Part shown: one piece after another, positions 1 through 12,827 of the stretch
How positions within the stretch are numbered: the first letter of the stretch is position 1
Layout: every line of letters begins with the position of its first letter
Position numbers and translations under genes: made by a program
Notes under the pieces: model-generated
Database searches by the model: none
Told to the model about the DNA's origin: nothing
Seen by the model: only the letters and a program-made list of their open reading frames with translations
Assembly: GCA_002224055.1 (NCBI GenBank)
Contig: AZLU01000018.1
Location: 294,005-350,589, forward strand
Reading direction: 5' to 3'
Source of the DNA: Pezizomycotina sp. ARF18
Lineage: Eukaryota > Ascomycota
Length of the DNA stretch: 56,585 nucleotides

Positions 1-1213
1 ATACCCGCCAAGCCTTCGGTCCCTCTGCGCTACACACAAGGCGGCGCAATTTTCGGCCTCTGCCACCTCGGCGTCGTCAAAGCGTTACACCTCCGCGGCT
101 CCTCCCCGGATAATCTGCGGTACCGCCGTCGGCGCGCTCATCGCAGCCTTAGTGGCATCCACACAGATGAAGAACTCCCCGCTTCCTCCCGGCGAAGGTA
201 TAAACCTCTCCGCCTTTGCCGGAAAAGAAAAGGAGGCATAAAAACGGAAGCTTAACAGGTTGTGACGGACGGACATTTACTCGACGTTAAAGTCATAGAG
301 GAATGCGTGCAGGCGAATCTGGGTAACCTCACATTCGAAGAGGCGTATAATCGACGAAGCGGGTGCTGAATATTACGGCACGAGTACGGGGAAGAATGAG
401 GTTCCGACGTTGTTAAATTACATCACGGCGCCGAATGTTCTTATATGGACGGCGGCGTGCGCGTCGAATACGTCGTCGGGGTTGTACTCGCGGTGAATTA
501 CTGTGTAAGGATGAGAACGGGGAGATAGTACCGTGGGCCGCGGGACAGCGCGAGATCGCGTGAAGCCGTGGACGACGGCAAAATTACAACGACGTCAGGG
601 ATTCGCCGCTGGGAAGGTTAGCCGAGCTGTTCAACGTGAACCACTTCATCGTCTCGCAGGCGCGGCCGTACGTTGCGCCTTTCCTCATGAGCGACATGCA
701 CAGGCACGTAGCAAAGGTCTCTCGCTTAAAATGCTACGGTTTAGTACTCGAAGTACGGCACCGGTTACACCAGCTCGATTTATTGGGATTGTTACCGCGA
801 AGTATACGGCGGTTTTTGGTAGATGAGATCGTACCCGCGCTTCCATCACCGTCGTGCCCGACCTCACGCTGTTAGATTTCGAGCAGCTACTGGAGAATCC
901 GACGAGGAAGCGCTGGATTATTGGATTTGAAAGGAACGGAGCATTTGCCGTCGTGGGATATTGAATGCGCGGTGCGGGGTGGAGTTTACGCTGGATAAGC
1001 TGTACCAGGTCGTCCGCAGCAATCCGCCGGAAGGGAGGCGGTCACCGAGGGAGAGCGAACCTTGGAGCCGGGGCGTCGTCGCCGAGGCCGGCTTCGCAGC
1101 ATGAAGGTAGCGGTGGGATTTGGATTTTTGTTGGTAACGGTGGAGGCGAAGAGGGGAGGAGGAGAGGCGGAAGAGGGCGGCGAGCGTGGTTACCGTTGGA
1201 TAAGTCGCTGTAG
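1..1213 (+). CDS. Patatin-like triacylglycerol lipase (Tgl3/4/5 type), 5' truncated and frameshifted
   Basis: This family hydrolyses triacylglycerol on lipid droplets. The window opens inside the patatin domain. In shifting frames one reads GGAIFGLCHLGVVKALHLRG (oxyanion loop and following helix, about 39-98), then RIICGTAVGALIAAL at the nucleophile elbow (about 107-150), then PTLLNYITAPNVLIWTAACA (about 409-470), the block typical of this lipase group, then RLAELFNVNHFIVSQARPY (about 617-675), and a C-terminal part with DLTLLDFEQLLENPT (about 861-905) and VEFTLDKLYQ (about 981-1010). At least five single-base frameshifts lie between these blocks, so no single ORF covers the gene. The start lies outside the window. 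The stop at 1211-1213 is the best in-frame choice after the last block but is uncertain. The elbow reads GTAVG rather than GxSxG. The 3' end faces the amylase gene about 520 bp away. The family call is firm; which paralogue is not. Confidence 0.82.
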
Positions 1214-1349
1214 GCAAATTTTTTTTTTTCTTTTTTGGTTTGGCATAAATACATGGACTCGGGTCGCAAGTTACAAGCTTTGGCATACATTAGTCTTCCT
1301 GTCACTTTTTTGGGTTAGTATCGTACTGCATTTGTTTTGTATAGAGGTT

Positions 1350-1364
1350 CCCCCCCCCCCCCCC
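1350..1364. repeat. Poly(C) tract, 15 C
   Basis: Fifteen consecutive C lie in the short space between the convergent lipase and amylase genes. Such tracts are hard to sequence, so the length may be wrong. Confidence 0.9.
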
Positions 1365-1735
1365 ATTGCATTACTGCAGATCAAGAACACAGCCGATCTG
1401 CTAAATATACATCTCACGAGCGGATTAGATACTATGGTTCCCTATACTTGTTTCTAGCAAATCGATATACTGAAGTCTATTCTATCGTTAAATACATTAT
1501 TAACTTTCGATCATATGTTTTCCATTAAGAAATTTTTTGCCCCCATGATCTATTATCCTAGTGATCCAACCAGTGAGAAAGATTTCCACCCATGTTCGCC
1601 CAGATAACCTAATCACAGTCCAGGCAAGATGCTTACTCCGAGTCGCCGTAAATATTCGCATCACTAGAATCAATGCACTTCATTAGCCAAATCTCTACAC
1701 ATCCCTTAATCTCCCCCCAAAACTAAACGGAAAAC

Positions 1736-2362
1736 TTACAAATCCCCCAACCCTTCCCTCCCCTCCGCCTCCCTATTAACCCAAACACTAACGCTCGTCG
1801 CTCCAACCCCAAACTCCCCCACCCATCATCCCAATCACAACTTCCCCCCTCTCCACCCCAAACATCAGTCCACACTTCTCCGCATGAACCTCACCGACAA
1901 ACATCCTCTTACTCCCCTCTCCCGTATTACTCATCACCACTGCGCACCCATTTTGTTTATCGTGCGTGCCGGTCCTAACCCATCCGACGCAATTCGGTTC
2001 GTCCCAGTAATCATTTTGTTCACCGAGGCGTAGAGTTTGCGGGCTGCGATGAGGCGGGAGCTACCCGCACAGGAGGGGGGACGTGGGAGGGCCGCGAGGC
2101 CGTAGAGGTCGCCGTAGAAGACGCAGGGGTAGCCGTCGTGGCGGAGGAGGATGCAGGCGTAGGCGAGGGTTGAACCAGTCGTCGACGGGTGTTTCAGAGG
2201 TTTGACCAGTTGGTGTCGTGTTTTCCACGAGGGTCACTGCGTGACGGGTTTGTTTTTCGTTAGGTGTCGTCCCATATCGATCTCAGATCCTGGGATAAAA
2301 TACTTTTGTTAGAATTTTGCTGTGACAATGTTATGTTTAAACAGGGGCAATAGTGAGGGTGG

Positions 2363-2393
<31 letters not shown>

Positions 2394-3703
2394 GGAAGGG
2401 GAGTAGCATTCTCACGGCGTCCTGCGTCCTACTAATCCTCGAAAAGTTATTCACGAGCGAACATCAAAAAGACTAAACTTATGATCCATGTAGTCCAGAT
2501 ATTTATGCATAGTATCATACGAGTCCTTCCAGAACTCGCCGACGAGAACCAGTCCTGCCCGACCTGCTCTTCGAGGTGCGCATGAACTCCTGAGGAAGTT
2601 CGCGGAGAAGTGCCGGACGGCGTCGAAGCGGATACCGCGAGGAAGATCTGCTTGAGAGCCAGACGCCCCAGTTTTTGACGTCTTCGCGGACTTCGGGGTG
2701 CTGGTTGGGGTTTGTTAGTAAGGGTGTTGGGAAGAGGGGAGGGAGGGGGAGGTACGTCGTAGTCGAGGTCTGAGAACATGAGGTAGTCGAAGTTACCCTT
2801 TTCTATGGTGGATAGTTAGCAATATGAAATATAATATACAACGATGAAGGACCGAGAGGAATGCATACCGGACATATCCACCGAACTGGACCACTTCTTC
2901 CCTTCGTTCTCGCCCTTCTGGATATGATATACGCGCTCTTCATCCTCCGCATTACTACAACAGACCGCTCCCATTAGCTCTCACCATCCTTCCTCCCAAA
3001 CAAACCACTCGTCATAGTAAAAGCAGAGAAAAGAAGAACATACTAATCAACCCCCGAAAATGATACCAATGATACTTCATCTCGCTATACTCCCCTTTCT
3101 CCCCGGAAAATCAAACCCAACCCACGCCTCAATCTCGCGTACCTCACCTACTTCCTTCGTCCTATCTTCCTTATCGACTTCTACTGCGCGGCAGCGTTCA
3201 GTGTGGTCTGCGGCCGCTTTGTGGTTTAGAACGGCGTCGAAGTAGAGTCCGATGTTGCGGGCGTGAGCTTCGAGAGGCGATTAGTTCGCTTTCGTGCCGA
3301 ATTTGGTGCGCGTTGAGCCTTTTGGTCGAACTCGCCGAGGTCGTAGATGTCATACAATATCATATGTTAGTCCCTTTGAAATTTGGGAATGGAAGTGGGT
3401 GGGAAAGAGGTTGGACGAACGATATCGTTAACCGTTCGAATCGGCGCCGTGGCGGCTTACAGGCGGGCGGGATCCTACGTTGGTTCGTTAGTTTCTCGAC
3501 TATTAAGCAGAAATTGCATCTAAAAACACCGGGATAGAAGGAAGCGGGGGAAAGTCTTACCAAATATTCGTAACGCCGATCCTCTCGTACGTTGGGATCG
3601 CGTCCTTCAGGGCGGGTCCAATGCTTGCCGTCGTGGGACGTGCCACTCAAACGCCTGCAGCATCGTCCGCGTTCATCGCGTCGATCTTCCGTTTATCCCC
3701 CAT
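1736..3703 (-). CDS. Intracellular-type alpha-amylase, GH13 family
   Basis: The protein should cleave alpha-1,4-glucan internally. Read from 3703 downwards: MLQAFEWHVP (about 3663), the strand-1 opening of liquefying-type amylases; an ERIGVTNIW block ending at a donor at 3560; YDLGEFDQKG (about 3340-3310); FDAVLNHK (region I, about 3250-3225); EDEERVYHIQKGENEGKKW (about 2950-2890); GIRFDAVRHF with the nucleophile Asp (region II, about 2620); LVGEFWKD with the acid/base Glu (region III, about 2540); VENHDT (region IV, about 2240); and GYPCVFYGDLYGL (about 2140-2100). All three catalytic carboxylates are present. Two introns are clear: 3475-3560 and 2803-2868 (donor GTATGC, branch GCTAAC, acceptor CATAG); another short one is likely near 3340-3420. 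No signal peptide precedes the first catalytic block, which fits an intracellular enzyme for glycogen or cell-wall glucan metabolism. Several one-base frameshifts break the frame. An alternative start is the ATG at 3663. The C-terminus ends in the family-like TSVSVWV plus a short tail. Confidence 0.85.
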
Positions 3704-5415
3704 ATTCTCAGTTGGTTCAAGAGAAGGTTAGATTAGAATTCTTTGTGGAAAGCTGTGATAAAAGCCGTCAATTGCAGCTTCTGATATTGCTAGAAAAGTG
3801 CGGCAGCTTGAACAATCAAACGAAAGAAATACAAAAATTGCCAAATTGTGGTGCGTAAATGGAATGAAAAGCTCAGCTTCTCAAAGACGATAGCAATCTC
3901 ATTTAAAGGAAAGAATAGGCCCTTTGAGAAAGAAAAGGTAGGGAGGTAGCTTCCTTCGCGCTCATCCGGATGTTTACTCCGGGCCGTTTGCAATTTTTCG
4001 CTGAGGAGATAAGGCTGAAAAATAGAAAAAGATAACGGCTCTTTTAGCGTAGGATCGTCGACGTCATGATGATCGGCCAAAAACGCCAAGGGTGCGCTAG
4101 AGAATGTGTGAAAAGAAAGAAAGATAGATAGCGAAGAAAAACAAGTCGTTGATTTCGAGACGGACTAATCTTAAAGCGTTCAATATCATAGGCTGTGATC
4201 GGAATAAATGTAAATCCCAGTTATTTGTCTTAGTTATACATGTACACGCCGGTGGATATCGTCTGTCTTCTCGTTGAAGAAAATGGCTATTTAATTGCGT
4301 AGCTAATTAAAATTGCAGGAGGTTTCTCAGGAAGAATCGATTAAATCAGCTTGGAATAGTATCTGTGCTATTAATCTTGGTGTTTTGATTTTTGAGCGTA
4401 GAAAGTACGGTAGAGATAATAGTGAAAAATTATGAACAGTTGGAGGTGAAAGGAAGAGCAGACAGAGCGTATCAGAGCACCAGATATGTAGAAGGAAACG
4501 TGGGAACATGTTGTCTTTTCATTTCCTCAAAGCAGGTAACTCATAACAAAGAAGCCGGGGGCAATCCATCAGAAAACTGCAGCAGCAAGATGTATGGTAA
4601 AAGATGTGGGCAATGATGTAGCCATGATAGATAAACAGTTATTTTTGATAGTTTGAGAATAGAAATATAATAATAATAAAATAAGCAAGTTTCCTAAATA
4701 TAGACAAAAGAATAGAGCATGATAAGTTTAAAAACAAAAGAAAAACCATGGAAAATCTTGGAAGTAATCGAATAGAAATATAAATGTTATCCTAAAGAAA
4801 TTTCAAGGAGCCTGCTGCCAAGATTGTTATAGAAAAAGAGAAATATATCAAGTTTGACGACCCCTTGAAATAAATAACACTCGAAAGAGAAAAGGTTGTT
4901 AGACAGATTTCCACCATAAGTCGTCGCAGAGTAAAAGCCCGTTCCAATGATCCAGTCCAAATAAGATAAGCAGGTTGACGTTCTGTGGAATCCATCGCGG
5001 CTCATAAAAGGCTCGAAATCATAAATAAATGCCAAGGAAATTCATTGTGGGGCAGGAGCAGTAGAAACGATCATATACTGGCCAGGGGGTAAAAGGAAAA
5101 TTTAGACAATAATATTGGTGGACGGGAAACAAATAGATAGAAGGAATTTTGTTTTCTCGGAAAAACGCCAAAGGAATCTAAGGAAGGATAGAAAAAAAGA
5201 AAAGTATAATAACAACGATAAATAACAGCTCATCTCTTTTCGTCAGTAATTTAGTTGATCAATGACGAAGTGCGATGTGAAAGAATAATTCTTAAATGCC
5301 CTCACATACGTTCTCTTTTAATAATATGTCATCTCCATTAAAACCTCTCTTTTTCTCCTTCGTCATCCTCTTCATCGACAGTCCTGTAAATCGGCGACCA
5401 GCAAAAAGTAAAATT
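3704..5415. other. Intergenic region, no gene recognised
   Basis: This is AT-rich sequence upstream of the amylase and downstream of the next minus-strand gene. Open frames are all under 100 codons, overlap on opposite strands and show no family signature. It presumably holds the amylase promoter and the neighbour's 3'UTR. Confidence 0.6.
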
Positions 5416-6631
5416 CTACCAAGCGTGCGCATCCCAGCCAGAGACGGTCGGTTGGTTGGCGTTGAAGGATCCAGCATCGATATCCTGGAAGCCTCCCTTC
5501 TCAGCAACCTTCCTGCCCTCGTTACCCTTGATGGTGGGGTCGGGGCCCTGTTGGAGTCGGAATCCTGAGTCTGTCGGCGACCTTCTTCTTGTTGTCTTTC
5601 TTCGCCTTCTTAACTTCAATCCATTGTTCTTCTTGGGGCGCGTTCTGACCACGTTCTGCGTAATACTCAGCAAGAACATCAGCAGGAATTTCGCGCTTTG
5701 ATCGTCAGAAAGTTGCAAGTCCTCACCGTCATTATGGGAATGGGATTCAAAGTCCGAAGACGAAAGCGGGGCGGAAGAAGAGCCCACGCGGTCGAAAAGT
5801 ATCGAGGAGCTCGCTTGACGAAGTCGGTTACCGAGCGATCCTGCCGCCCAGGCGTTCGAGGACGGGGCAGCGGAGGAACCGCCATGCTTAGCAGCTTCGG
5901 CTTCGCGCGCCAGCCTCTGAGAGCGTTTGTGCGCCTCGAGCGCTCGCGTTGGACTCGCGGTTCTCGGCGTTCTCCTGCTTGCGCTGCTCCGCCTTCTTTG
6001 CGTTCTTCTTCTGAGTCTACTCATGGGCTCCTTCTTCTCCGTCGGAGTGCGGAGCGACGCTGACGGTCTGGAAAGGGTCCTGGGATGGGGTAATCCTTAT
6101 GACGCTGGGGGCCCTGCGAGGTTTCCAGCATGTCGTTGGGGTTGGTGCTGGAGCCCTGAACGTCATCGTCGAACGCCTCAGAGATGTCACCGTCCGCTCC
6201 GGTGTAGACGACGTGGAGGAGATGGCTCCCATGGCTGGCGAAGAAGCCTTCTTCGCATCTTTCCTCGACGATGCCGATTTGTCCTTCTGTTCTTGCCCTG
6301 CTTAAGGCCGGCTAACCTCTGCAGGCTCTCTAGCTCCTCCTTGTTATTCTCGGGGCTTGAGAGGCTGGGCTGGGCTCCTTCGCCTCAGCTTTGTCGACAA
6401 CGACGCTCGGAGCCGCCGCCTTCTTGTCCTTGGCCTTCTTGTCTTTTGGTGCGCTTGATCTTGCCTTTTTCTTCTTCTCCGGTCCGGAGATGTCGTCGAA
6501 AGAGGCAGCGGCTTTACTTCTGTCTAGAAGCTTCTGCTGTGCTGCTTGTTTCTTCGACTGTTGATAGAAGTAATATGCGATGCGCCGAGGACAATAATGG
6601 CGTATTGGGCGATGGTGTAAGTGCTCAACAT
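5416..6631 (-). CDS. Membrane-anchored Lys-rich protein of unknown function
   Basis: The start chosen is the ATG at 6631. It gives MLSTYTIAQYAIIVLGAS, and after a one-base frameshift AYYFYQQSKKQAAQQ, that is, one N-terminal membrane helix followed by a basic stretch. This suggests a type III/signal-anchored protein facing the cytosol. Next come a Lys/Ala-rich segment (about 6480-6370), an acidic segment with NPNDMLETSQGP followed by a VIRITPSQ-like block (about 6140-6080), and KKNAKKAEQRKQ (about 6000-5965). Then follow EAHKRSQRLAREAEAAKHG (about 5940-5885), REIPADVLAEYYAERGQ (about 5695-5645) and EEQWIEVKKAKKDNKKK (about 5630-5580). The C-terminus is TVSGWDAHAW with a stop at 5416. The DMLE-GP block and the basic coiled-coil part resemble a conserved but uncharacterised ascomycete protein as I remember it. 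The length would be about 400 residues with no obvious intron. Some longer shadow frames, such as an Arg-rich one, are artefacts of the frameshifts. Confidence 0.62.
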
Positions 6632-7357
6632 TTTAGGCTGCTATTAGGCTGTAAGGCAATGCGATAGAAAGTAAAATGGCTGTTAGCGTCGCCAACTGGC
6701 TCCTCAGTTGGAAGAAAGAATCTAGTCCAAAGGAATCTTACTGAACGTATTATGTATTTGTTTCGTACGGGTATCCTTAACAGGACTCGTGGCTAGTTCG
6801 TTGGAGATACGCGACTGCTTAGCGGAGGGGAAAGGGCTTGGAAACCTTTTTTCTTTGGTGGTTTCTAAACGCCTGATGTGTTCGCTAGCTGCGATTTCGG
6901 CAGACAGAAATCTCCACACTAAAAAAAAAAGAAAAAAAAAAAAGCTCGAGAATAGAAAGAACAAAACAAAAACCCCCGAATAATAAGGGATAAAAGAACG
7001 AAAGAGATAATGAAAATGAAAAGACGATATCAATTGCTACTTGGAGATAGATCAGAAGTGGATGGAGGAGGAGAAGGAAAGGAAGAAGGAGAGGAACCAA
7101 GTGGAAAAAGTTGAAAAGAAGGCTGATGTCCTCGAGAGAGAAGAAAAGGGACAACTAATGAGCTACTTTGGCAGCGTTTCGGCCAGAGACGGGGTCCTCC
7201 CTTGCTTTCTGCACGATGTAAATGGAAGTCAGCGAGATAAGCCCTGACACGAGAGATGCAAGCTGAAACGAGCGGAATAAGAAGGAGATTGACGATTCTG
7301 CTGATGAACAATAAACGATATGATGCTGAACGCCGCGATGGCAGGGAAGGAGAGATG

Positions 7358-7446
7358 AGGAGGAGGAGGAGGAGTATGAGGAGGAGGATGAGGAGGAGGA
7401 GGAAGGAAAGAGGAATTGAAGGAAGAGATTGGGGGGGGGGGGGGGG
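7358..7446 (+). repeat. GGA-repeat followed by a 16-G run
   Basis: An imperfect (GGA)n tract at about 7358-7412 is followed 19 bases later by sixteen consecutive G (7431-7446). Both can form G-quadruplexes on the plus strand. They lie about 0.7-0.8 kb upstream of the divergent minus-strand gene start at 6631. Confidence 0.8.
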
Positions 7447-7715
7447 TTTCTGTGGGTGGAAAAAGGAAAAAAGGACGGGTTAAATGTTTCTTCTTTGATG
7501 CCACGTTTTGACTACTCGAAATAAACCAGTACCACCGCCCAGGACTACCACCGCACACCGCACTCCCTCGTACCTTAAAGTAGTATTCTCTTTTCCTTTT
7601 CGCGATTTTATTTCTTTTCTTTTTTTATTCTCTTTGTAAAGTGCGTTTAGCCCTCCCCGTTTAATTTTCCAGGTTTCTTGGCCCCTTTTTGCCCTAAAAA
7701 GGAAGAATCGAAGGG

Positions 7716-7747
<32 letters not shown>

Positions 7748-8806
7748 CACTTACGGAATACACCTTAATCACGTTTTTGAAGAAGCGGAGAGATGGAGAA
7801 GTGGTGATAAATGATTCTTGAACTTCGTCGTCGCTCTCGATCCTGCGATGTTTGATGTGTCGAATGGATAAGTATTGTAAATTTTGCTTGTCGGCGGTGA
7901 AGAGGAGTTAGAGAGATGAGATGAAGATTTTTTTTTTTTTTTTTTTTTTTAATGATTATCAGAGAGGTTAAGCAAGCTTATGAGGAGAGATTAAAAAAAA
8001 AAACAAGGCAATAATATTAATATTTAAAAAAGAAAAGAAAAAGAAAAAGAAAAATTGCTGCCAATTTGCCTCCAAAATACTTTGATAATAACAAAATACC
8101 ACTTAATAACAAGGTTTTCAGCTCAATTCATTACCTAACAGCACTGGCAATAGTTGCTCCATCATAGACGGTATTCACTTCTAATATAAACTGTGTCTGG
8201 CTTTACTCATTAAAATTAAAAGACGTCGCATTTCTCCTCGGTGTGGTGGTATTAGAGGCATGGCATTGTCTTGAACTCTCGCCCTCTTCTCAGCAGTGAT
8301 ATGAGGGACGAAGTCCAAGACAAGGAGGACCTGTGATCCATTATTAGCACGAGCTTTGCCCAGGAACCGAATACCTCAAACAGATCCTTTTTTGAGGTTT
8401 CCTATTCCCCACCGGGTTCCTGGTACCCTCTTTAGCGGGGCGTATGTGCTGAGACGTTGGTATCGGTTACCTCCGTGCCACGCCAAATTATATTTATCAC
8501 CTATCGAGGAAGCTAGGGAGCAAAAATCACTCCCCCTTCCAAGAGAAGTAACCAATCTCCCTTACAAAAGCTGCTATTGATTTACCTCTGTACCTGATCC
8601 TTTCGCAAAGAAAGGACTCGAGAGGGCAATTGGCATTTTGCATCGGCATTGTGATTGTTTTTGTTTTTGTTTTGCCCAGCAGAGGACTTCCCATTTCCTA
8701 CCTGTGCTCAACGTCCTTAATCTCGCTGTTTGGCATTGACCTTTCGTTTTCCTCCTTTAGTCTCTGTTTTTGGGAATTTACAAAGAATCTTACTTACCCT
8801 TGAGTG

Positions 8807-8843
8807 TTTTTTTTTTTTTTTTTTTTTTTTTTGGGGGGGGGGG
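8807..8843 (+). repeat. T26-G11 junction
   Basis: Twenty-six T run directly into eleven G. A second T/G junction of the same polarity occurs at 23826-23851 (T17-G9). Confidence 0.85.
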
Positions 8844-9344
8844 AGCGCAGAATCCCCCTGCACTTTCATCTTGCCAATTTCCGCTGCTTGCGTGTACTCG
8901 CATCTTTAAAATTATTCTGGCGTTCCACGTTCTCGCTCGTGCCTGCGCGGAGGACTAATAGAGTAATTTCTCCTCTTCTCCAGGGCTTTTCGGAAGAACT
9001 CGAGCTGTACCTACTGCACGCAATTCACTGCAAACCTACTTACATGTACGCCCCGACCCAGACAAGAGCGGCGCAAAAAACGAAAGCCCGCAGCGCCATT
9101 GGGCTTATCCAACCAAAGCATCATATCCCGAAAAGCTCTTTGAATCATCTTCTTACACTGCGCTGCAAACCAGTCTCTCCTTTTCGCGGCAGAAATTATA
9201 CTGAAGCAGAAGCCTCTGGTCAACTTCTTTCCTTTTAGATTTAAAGGAGTCGCCTTATCGGGAAGAGACTAATTATTCTAGTAACCTTTTATTATTAGTT
9301 CTAACTTCTCCGCTCTCTCCCTTTTTCAATTCATTTCCCGATCT

Positions 9345-9379
<35 letters not shown>

Positions 9380-12300
9380 GTGTTCCGACCTTTTCTACCT
9401 TTATCTTGACTATTTCGCAGGTTTCAGATTATAACAATATTCATAAATACTCAGCTCCTATCTATCGAACAAATACACAATAATTCTCCAATAGCAGTAA
9501 TTGATGGGATGAACCTCAAAAAAGCTTTTTTTCCCTAGTGCTTGAAAGTCGGATGGTTTCCCTGATCTCCTTTTTCGTTCGGCTTTTTGGGCTGGATTTG
9601 CAGAGACGCGCAAGAGCATCTGATCAATTGGACACTTCCTTTGGGCTTTTTAGCTCTGATCCTTCAGAGTTCAGACCTTCTTTTCGTTTTGCCGTCTTTC
9701 CCGATCACGGGATCACAACAATGGAATAGATCGTTCTATCGCGTAATTCGAGCGAAACATTCAATTCTAAATTTCAGATAAAGTGCTCCATTTCAAATCC
9801 GACATGTTAAAACTCGGATGACACTGGCAATTATTTAATTTTATCGAGTCACCGTTTTCTCAGGGCATCTCCGAGGCTGGACTATGAAGAAAAGCTCAAA
9901 ACGGTCTGTTTCATTGCAACGTCAGCAATCGCGATCCGCTGCATGTCTCGTGAGCGTTTGTCTCATTCCATGGGCATCGTTATATTTCTTTATTCCAACG
10001 GCGTTTCGAAAAAACCTGGTTTACGTTCGATTCTTTCAAGTTTCGTCAGCCTTCGTTTTTTTTTTTTTTTTTTTTTTTATTCTATATTTAAAGTTTGGTT
10101 TCAGGCACTAGAAATCCGCCCGGTCAATCGCTATCGTTTTAAGGCGCTGGCGGATGCGCCGAATTTTGTGTATTCGTAACGTCAGGCGTTCGGTTCCCGA
10201 AGGTCCGGAGATCTATTCAGGCACAATCGTCTGCCTGACCGCTGATTTGCCTACCGCTTTATTTCTAGCGGGTCTTTAGCAGCAATTTTTCGTCCTTATT
10301 TTTCTAATTCTTTTTGTAACTTTCAATGGCAAAATACAAAAATATCCAATCGAAAGACGAATTTTCCACGACTCAGAGCGACTCGACATGCAATTAGCGC
10401 GGACGATTCCGATACGACGGTTAACTTTTAAACAAAATGTTTTGAAACAATTCACATGTGCCATTAAAAAGGTCGGTTGAACCCCGTGGGGGAAAGTTTA
10501 TTCTGTATTTCATGGCACGGTGTAAGGTCTCATTTGATCTACTTTGATTGTTTTTTGATCATACATGGGGAGTCCCGTATGAGGTGGTTTTTTCGATATT
10601 GATAGGTTTTGTTTCGCCAAGAGGAGGCGGAATGTTTTATTTCGATATAGATCGTGGGTGTCGCGCGACCCATGAGGTTTTAGATCATAGTCGTACGATT
10701 ATATTGCTAGAGAGTATAGCTACATAGATGTTCATTCTTATTATGTCGAGTAGATGGAATTGGATTGTAGCATTTGTATACGTCTTTATACGATGTACAC
10801 TGATGAAAAGAAAGAGTATCCCCAAAAAGTGTAAAAAAGTGGCGTGAGTAAGCAAGTGACGAAATCCGATGTTTATTGCGTCGTCAATCGAGTTGACGAG
10901 CTCCTGCGATAGGTCAGCTTTTGTTTCTAGCACTACTGATTATCATGTCTCCCTATTTACTCATGGGCGATTGAGGTCGCGCTCATGGGCCGCTGATCAA
11001 ACTTATGGATGGCGCGAAATCGCGCATGGGTTTTTTTTTTTTTTTTTTTTTTTTCGTATGACCAGGCTGTAAATTTGTTCCTCTGTTCACGATCCAGGTC
11101 ATAGACTCATAGAGCTGTTTATTTTTCAGGGCAGAATAAGGAGTCAGATCTTGTCGCTTCCTGCTACCATGCAAGAAAATTAGGCTAACCCGGTAAACAC
11201 TCCAGATGAATATTCTTGATGTATGTGATCCATAGGAATATTGCCAATAAGTTTTATAGGAGGTCGCTGGCGGCGATTTAGTTAAAATATAATTTTACCA
11301 AGGAGGACGAAAAATTGTGTTGTTGACATTGGTGGGCGGTTTAGAAAAACTATTTTCAGAATTTGAAGCCGCGTGCTTGATTTTCTGAGCCGTACGGGAA
11401 AAATTGTATAGGGCGTCTTAATTCCGCGGTAACCGACCTTAATCAATGTGCAACTAATTTTATCGCCTTTTTTTTTTATAGCATACAATGAACCAAACCT
11501 TTGCTACTATAATTACTTCCTTCTTCAACAACCACAGAAAATCAGAACCGCCGAAACTAATAAATTATTCTCACATAGACCGATTTCATCAATCCTTCTC
11601 ACATCAGCGCCCTTATTACGTACGATTGGATTGCGAACGAGAACGATGGGGGTCCGCGGAGAAGTCACGAGCGTGCAAGATCCAAAGCTGAGATCGATTT
11701 GAAGCTCATACATGTGTTGAAAAGGGTTCACATTCTTTCCATCTTCTTTTCCTTTTCCTGTCCAAGACTTCCTAGATTGCTGGCGAGATGTTTAATAAGC
11801 TCCACATTTTCAACGAGCATACAAACAGAGCCATTCTGAGAATCTTGCAGCCATAAGGGTCTCGATCGATACGCTACAGCCTCTACGAACCACCATTGTC
11901 AACAAGATCAGACCACGCGAGCTGACAGCAAGTGCGTCGCCATTGCTCCGGGAAGCACAGCGGGGCTCAGAACGTCCTTCGATGAAACGACAATTTTCCT
12001 TGGCTCCGCCAGGGAGCAGTTGCGATGAATGACTTCAGCTTAATGCATTCACGTCACTACTGTGGATACCAAAGGCGTTATGAGCTCAACAGCGCCGCGG
12101 AGTTGTTTGACAGCTCTAGCCGGAAGTTTCCGGGCCGTGTAGTGTCTGTCTCTAGACTCTCCCCGGCAGGATAGTGATAGACGCGCGTTATCTACTTCCC
12201 GGTTCCCGGCAACTTTCTAAATCCTTTTCCTTTTTTATCGACGCGGGCCGTTCACTTTTCGACACGCTTCTAGACTACGTTCAGTATAGAAATTTCAAAC

Positions 12301-12827
12301 TGGACTAGCTTAGACGAACGGGGACTAGCGTGGGGCCACCCAGGTGTATCCACCCAAATGCAGGTGCTTTCTTTCGTTGAGCTACTTTTTCCCCCCTGGT
12401 TCTGTTCCTTAACTAGAGTATCAAAGGCCCGGTCTCAGTTTCTTTCCCTATTTTTTTCACCTTGCAGTTCGTTCCTGCTTGTGAGTGGTGTGATTTCACA
12501 TCTGCAAGGTCGGGAAACTTGAACTGGGTAGGAATGCTGCGGGGCCAGCTGGCTGGTGCTCGCTCGCTCCCTCCCCTTAGCTTGGAATTTTTTTGCTTAG
12601 AGAAGATAAGGTTTATTTTTCATTTTTCTTTAGGTCTCCACTCCTACCCAAAAGTCAAAAAAAGACCCTTGGCCCCTTAGCCATGGTCTCGGTTCTGGTG
12701 TTATAAAAAGGGGGCTTTGGATTTTTTTTTTTTTTTTTTTTTTGGTTCCTGTGCTTGATCTCAGCCTTTGAGGCGTTCACAACCAAACCCCTTGAACGCA
12801 GATTCTATAAATTTATTCATAAAAACA

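Larger units (their letters stand above)
6632..12827. other. Long gene-poor stretch with homopolymer tracts
   Basis: No convincing gene was found on either strand in 6.2 kb. Open frames are short and mostly come from low-complexity sequence. The stretch contains repeated poly(T) runs of 20 or more, for example 7928-7950, 8807-8832, 9347-9375, about 10058-10078, 11031-11054 and 12722-12744, and a 30-A run at 7716-7745. The left end should hold the promoter and 5'UTR of the 5416-6631 gene, and the right end the promoter of the oxidoreductase at 12828. Confidence 0.55.

Noticed and set aside
8220-8345. Minus-strand stretch reading NGSQVLLVLDFVPHITAEKR
   Set aside because: About 50 open codons without a start, splice sites or a family match; possibly a decayed exon but not supportable.
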